A program made the position numbers and the translations under genes. A model generated the notes under the pieces. It had not been told where the DNA came from. It saw only the letters and a list, made by a program, of their open reading frames with translations, and searched no databases. From Rhododendron vialii (lineage: Eukaryota > Streptophyta > Magnoliopsida > Ericales > Ericaceae), in the NCBI RefSeq assembly GCF_030253575.1, contig NC_080557.1, forward strand, positions 47,334,501 through 47,398,500: a stretch of 64,000 nucleotides of DNA, in the 5' to 3' direction. Positions 61,101-64,000 of the stretch are shown here, piece by piece. Within the stretch, counting starts at the first letter, position 1, and the number at the start of each line of letters is the position of its first letter.

Positions 61101-61379
61101 TATGGGACACGCCACGTGGTGTGTCCTGTAATTTAATTTAAATTTTTACGGGGACACGGCTGGGACACTGATGGGACACGACAGGGGCCAAATTGTAATT
61201 TTGGGGGGCCAAACTGTAATTTAAAAAAAAAATTCTGGGTGTCAAACTAAAATTATTTATTTATTTATACACGTGGCGTGTCTCCCACTGTGTCCGTGTC
61301 CTTATTTTTTTAGAATTCCCGTGTCTCCGTGTCGGTATCGGTGTCCATGCATCATAGGTTTCCCATCACTTGTTCACCA

Positions 61380-61438
<59 letters not shown>

Positions 61439-64000
61439 AGTTTCTGAGAGGGAAAAAGATAAAAGAATTATGTTCAATAAATATACGGCAGGTTTTCTCA
61501 CTACAAACAAGATATAAGAGTGCCTGATTTGACTGAAATAAGTTGATACTCGCAGAACACTTTGCTTTTCATTTTGGTAGTTAGTCTGCATTAGTTTGGG
61601 GGCATTGATGAGATTTTACTTATGACGTGATGCTAATCATTCAGTGAGGCTTTCTCATTAGCCAATAGGAATTTAGGACATAAGATATAAGAGTGCCTGA
61701 TTTGACTGAAATAAGTTGATACTCGCAGAACACTTTGCTTTTCATTTTGGTAGTTAGTCTGCATTAGTTTGGGGGCATTGATGAGATTTTACTTATGACG
61801 TGATGCTAATCATTCAGTGAGGCTTTCTCATTAGCCAATAGGAATTTAGGACATAATGCATCTGGATGTTTTCGGATTTGTGCTGTTGCATAGAGGTGAT
61901 TCCTTGTTTCCCCTAGTTCATTTTGCTTGTGCTGTTTTATGCAGTTGGAACTTTGAAAACGTGAATTGCCCATAGTTTAATTATATATGTTTGAGGAAGT
62001 TCTATTATCAGTAACAGGCAATGAAAAGTTTAGTGGAAGTTAGCTTATCAAGAGCAACATTAGGAAATCAATGTTTGGGTCAGAGAGAATACTTTTGTGA
62101 AGATGGTGCATTTTTGATGCAATCTGGGTTTTCGATGTGTTTTTTTTTTTTTGTTGCTGTTTGGTTTTTGATTAACAACCAACATACCATCAATAGAAAA
62201 CATTATAAAAAATAAGGAGAGAGGAAGATTTACGCTATACTTGTGTCCCAATACTAGTTCAACTTTAAACAAGCAAAGGACCAAAAAAAAGAGATCACAT
62301 ATCACCCATTTGAATTCCTTGTTCCAAAAGCAAGTCAAATCTATTCCCAAATTAGAGACATTTCCTCAGCGAAGGTGGAACTTGGAGGTAGTATTGTTTT
62401 GCAAAAGTGTTTGTGGGTGCTTTCTTTATAATGCTTCCCCCTCTTTGACATGAATGAAATGAATATTTAGTTATTTCCATCTTCATGGTACTAATGTGTC
62501 ATTATTTTTCTGTAGGTTTTCGTTTTCGAGGAAGATATCTCTTGTTGTGGTGTATTTTCATATTTTCTCTACTTGTTATAATTGCACAAGTAGTATTTCT
62601 TATTTTATGTGCTCTGGAGGATGGGAAGTGGAGTATAGCAGATGCTTGGTTGGCAAAGCTAATTGGACTGATGAAGTAAGGCTCATTTTGAGTTGTATTT
62701 GGTTCTTTATTTTGTTATATCTTGCCACCAATTGTAGTTCTTACAACCATTTGGCACCTTTGTGGTGTATGCTTAAGCAGGTTCGATTCTTGGAGGTTTC
62801 CCGTAGTAATTTATTTCTTGGTCATACAACTATTAGTGGCTTTTGTTGCTTCTGTTGAAATCCGTGGGGACAATTTTGGTCTGATCCCATGTCAAGCTTC
62901 ATCTTGGGAACATCTCTCATCATTTGCCGAACAAATAGGTACTTGACCTCTCAATAGTGGCTTAACTCGCACATCTGTTTCCCTTACTTGTTTCTACTCC
63001 TTTCTTTGTACACATTTTTGTGCCATGATGAAATTACTTAACTTATCAATTTGTAAAATTGTTGAGCATTTGAGTATCTTGATTATGTGTTCTCTAACCT
63101 TGAGAAAGGCAGAGTCGTGTGGAATTCAGGGGATTCCAATGGAGGGGTAAAATTGTACATAATATCTACCTGATGGGGCATGTGTTATTTAATGATGTGA
63201 AGTCCCCTTGTTTCCAAAAGGGCATTTCCCTCCTTCTCCTTAATTTGGGTGGGTGTTGGGGGGAGGGGAAGGGGTAATTGCCATTAAATACTGTTGAACG
63301 GAAGGCATTCTTGTTAAAATTGCATCTCGTTAATCAAGTTCTTTGTCTGCTTTGCCTTGTGGAAGGTTCTCATCTTAGGGTTGCTTCTTGCTTGCTGTCC
63401 CCTGCCATTCAACTTGTCGTGGGAATTAGCAACCCCTCTTGGGTTTCTCTGCCCTTTTTTGTTTGTAGCTGTGTTGGTCTTGTGGATTGGTCTTTGACAA
63501 GCAATTTTCTTGGCCTTTTCAGGTAATTGTTTTGTGATTCTTATTCTTTGCTTCAAGTGATTGACGGTTCTTTCTTTTTTCCTTTCGTCTTTCTCATTTA
63601 ATTTAGTCTTGTCTGCTGCTATACTCTTTAGTGAGCTTATTATGTTTGGCTCGATGATTTTGAAGGTGGTGGAGGACCCTTTGGCTTTATGCAGGCTTCA
63701 ACATTTGCCTGCTTTACGTGTATCAGCTCCCTATAAGTCTCCCAGAAATATCACAATGGATTGCTGAATTTGTTGGTCTGTACAAAGTATCTAATAAATC
63801 TGAGTGGCCGGAAATTTGTTCTGGTCTTTCTCTGATAGTGTTTTACTTTATGGTATGCAGGCCATTTCTTTTTCAACGTTAGTTTTCTGCATCTACTCGG
63901 GTTTAACTTCTTTTTATTCGTACTTAAGTGCCATTCTGGATTTGCTTTGGTGAAATTTCGATTAGAAGATCCATATTACTATGTCATTGCTTTCCAGTTG
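58146..64000 (+). CDS. PIEZO1: PIEZO mechanosensitive ion channel (5' part)
   Basis: Seven exons are seen: 58146-58194, 58688-58768, 62516-62675, 62781-62938, 63366-63522, 63666-63852 and an acceptor at 63997 with exon 7 starting at 63998; the gene runs off the window. The joined 229 or so residues begin MGTFLGGFVLPVLLLAAALL and include NWSLISLVDLLAFLLVRFTA, SHLRVASCLLSPAIQLVVGI, NPSWVSLPFFVCSC and GLVDWSLTSNFLGLFRWWR, closely matching the N-terminus of Arabidopsis PIEZO. The sequence is dominated by hydrophobic helices, as expected for the blade of this ~2,400-residue trimeric channel, which passes cations on membrane stretch and works in root tip, tonoplast or pollen tube settings in plants. 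Intron 2 is 3.7 kb and full of repeats. Phase is consistent through all junctions. Confidence 0.93.
59171..59620 (+). repeat. 222-bp tandem duplication with open reading frame, PIEZO intron 2
   Basis: CAGTCTGATGAATTTAGACG begins copies at 59171 and 59393, period 222 bp (74 codons). A frame at 59219-59677 stays open across both copies and repeats FTNSDN, LEKxSEI and FNTWQDAAGxF. No family recognised. A decayed third copy is at about 61370-61580. Confidence 0.85.
59771..60990 (+). repeat. Segmental duplicate (copy 2) in PIEZO intron 2
   Basis: Matches 42028-42562 in order, but with about 230 bp more near 59815-60045 and with the TRIM inserted at 60397-60766. Nothing indicates a functional gene here. 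Confidence 0.83.
60397..60766 (+). mobile_element. TRIM (terminal-repeat retrotransposon in miniature)
   Basis: Two 117-bp terminal repeats, 60397-60513 and 60650-60766, begin TGTTAGAC and end TCTAACA. A primer-binding-like site ATATCAGAGCTAGG follows the left one, and a purine run GAGGGGGAG precedes the right one. Target duplication CTTCC lies on both sides (60392-60396 and 60767-60771). Total length 370 bp, non-coding, structurally whole as a TRIM. The terminal repeats are about 95% alike, so the insertion is moderately young, and younger than the segmental duplication it sits in. Confidence 0.93.
61038..61357. mobile_element. hAT-like MITE
   Basis: Ends CTATGAAGCACCGACACC and, on the opposite strand, CTATGATGCATGGACACC are 18-bp imperfect terminal inverted repeats. 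GTTTCCCA is duplicated exactly on both sides (61030-61037 and 61358-61365), an 8-bp target duplication typical of hAT. The interior repeats GGGACACG words and has no coding frame. Confidence 0.88.
61382..61434. repeat. (AT)n microsatellite
   Basis: Over 25 AT dinucleotides immediately within the decayed third copy of the 222-bp repeat. Confidence 0.95.
61511..61856 (+). repeat. Perfect 173-bp tandem duplication, PIEZO intron 2
   Basis: Two adjacent copies starting GATATAAGAGTGCCTGATTT at 61511 and 61684 appear identical over all 173 bases. Either very recent or an assembly duplication. Confidence 0.92.

Noticed and set aside
61329-61591. Frames containing long Ile-Tyr repeats
   Set aside because: Direct translation of the AT microsatellite.
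1-64000. CRISPR arrays, phage or bacterial operon structures
   Set aside because: No regularly spaced direct repeats with unique spacers and no prokaryotic gene organisation; introns and plant families show nuclear plant DNA.

Overview
The window is nuclear DNA of a flowering plant, almost certainly a eudicot. Genes are split by GT-AG introns, intergenic DNA is AT-rich and full of small plant-type transposons (MITEs, a Mutator-like element, tRNA-derived SINEs, an RTE-type LINE tail, a TRIM), and the best protein matches are plant families with Arabidopsis counterparts. The species cannot be named from sequence alone.

Nine protein-coding genes were rebuilt by joining exons at splice sites with frame kept throughout. 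In order: a zinc-finger/DEDDh exonuclease (REX4/ISG20-like, minus, 1026-4541); a dienelactone-hydrolase-family enzyme (plus, 5925-9956); a proline-rich HMA metal-binding protein (minus, 10939-12369); LSM2 (minus, 13662-15551); a MATH-BTB substrate adaptor of CUL3 ligases (BPM, minus, 17104-21177); the chloroplast-outer-membrane-type RING ligase SP1 (plus, 26090-32321); an ALKBH10B-type RNA demethylase (plus, 35970-41497); a small DUF761 protein (plus, 42644-43156); and the 5' part of the mechanosensitive channel PIEZO (plus, 58146 to beyond the window end). They look like unrelated housekeeping and regulatory neighbours, not a pathway cluster. Several have pyrimidine (CT)n tracts in the leader.

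The region 43.5-55.6 kb has no intact gene. It is dominated by a tandem duplication (43576-46722 and 46723-53267) whose copies later gained different insertions: a 304-bp Tourist-like MITE in the first and a ~3.1-kb non-autonomous element in the second. The right edge of the unit lies inside a decayed enoyl-CoA hydratase exon. A rearranged third piece follows at 54.06-54.81 kb, then a broken UBC25/26-like E2 fragment on the minus strand.

Introns are the other hot spots. PIEZO intron 2 (3.7 kb) holds 222-bp and 173-bp tandem repeats, a segmental duplicate of the region upstream of the DUF761 gene, a TRIM and a hAT-like MITE. The LSM2 intron carries a stray copy of exon 1 of the exonuclease gene 10 kb away. 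BPM intron 1 carries a duplicated exon-intron junction with a second copy of the splice donor. I saw no CRISPR array, no rRNA, no convincing functional tRNA and no evidence of a new multi-gene system. The most informative material is this record of local duplication and insertion.
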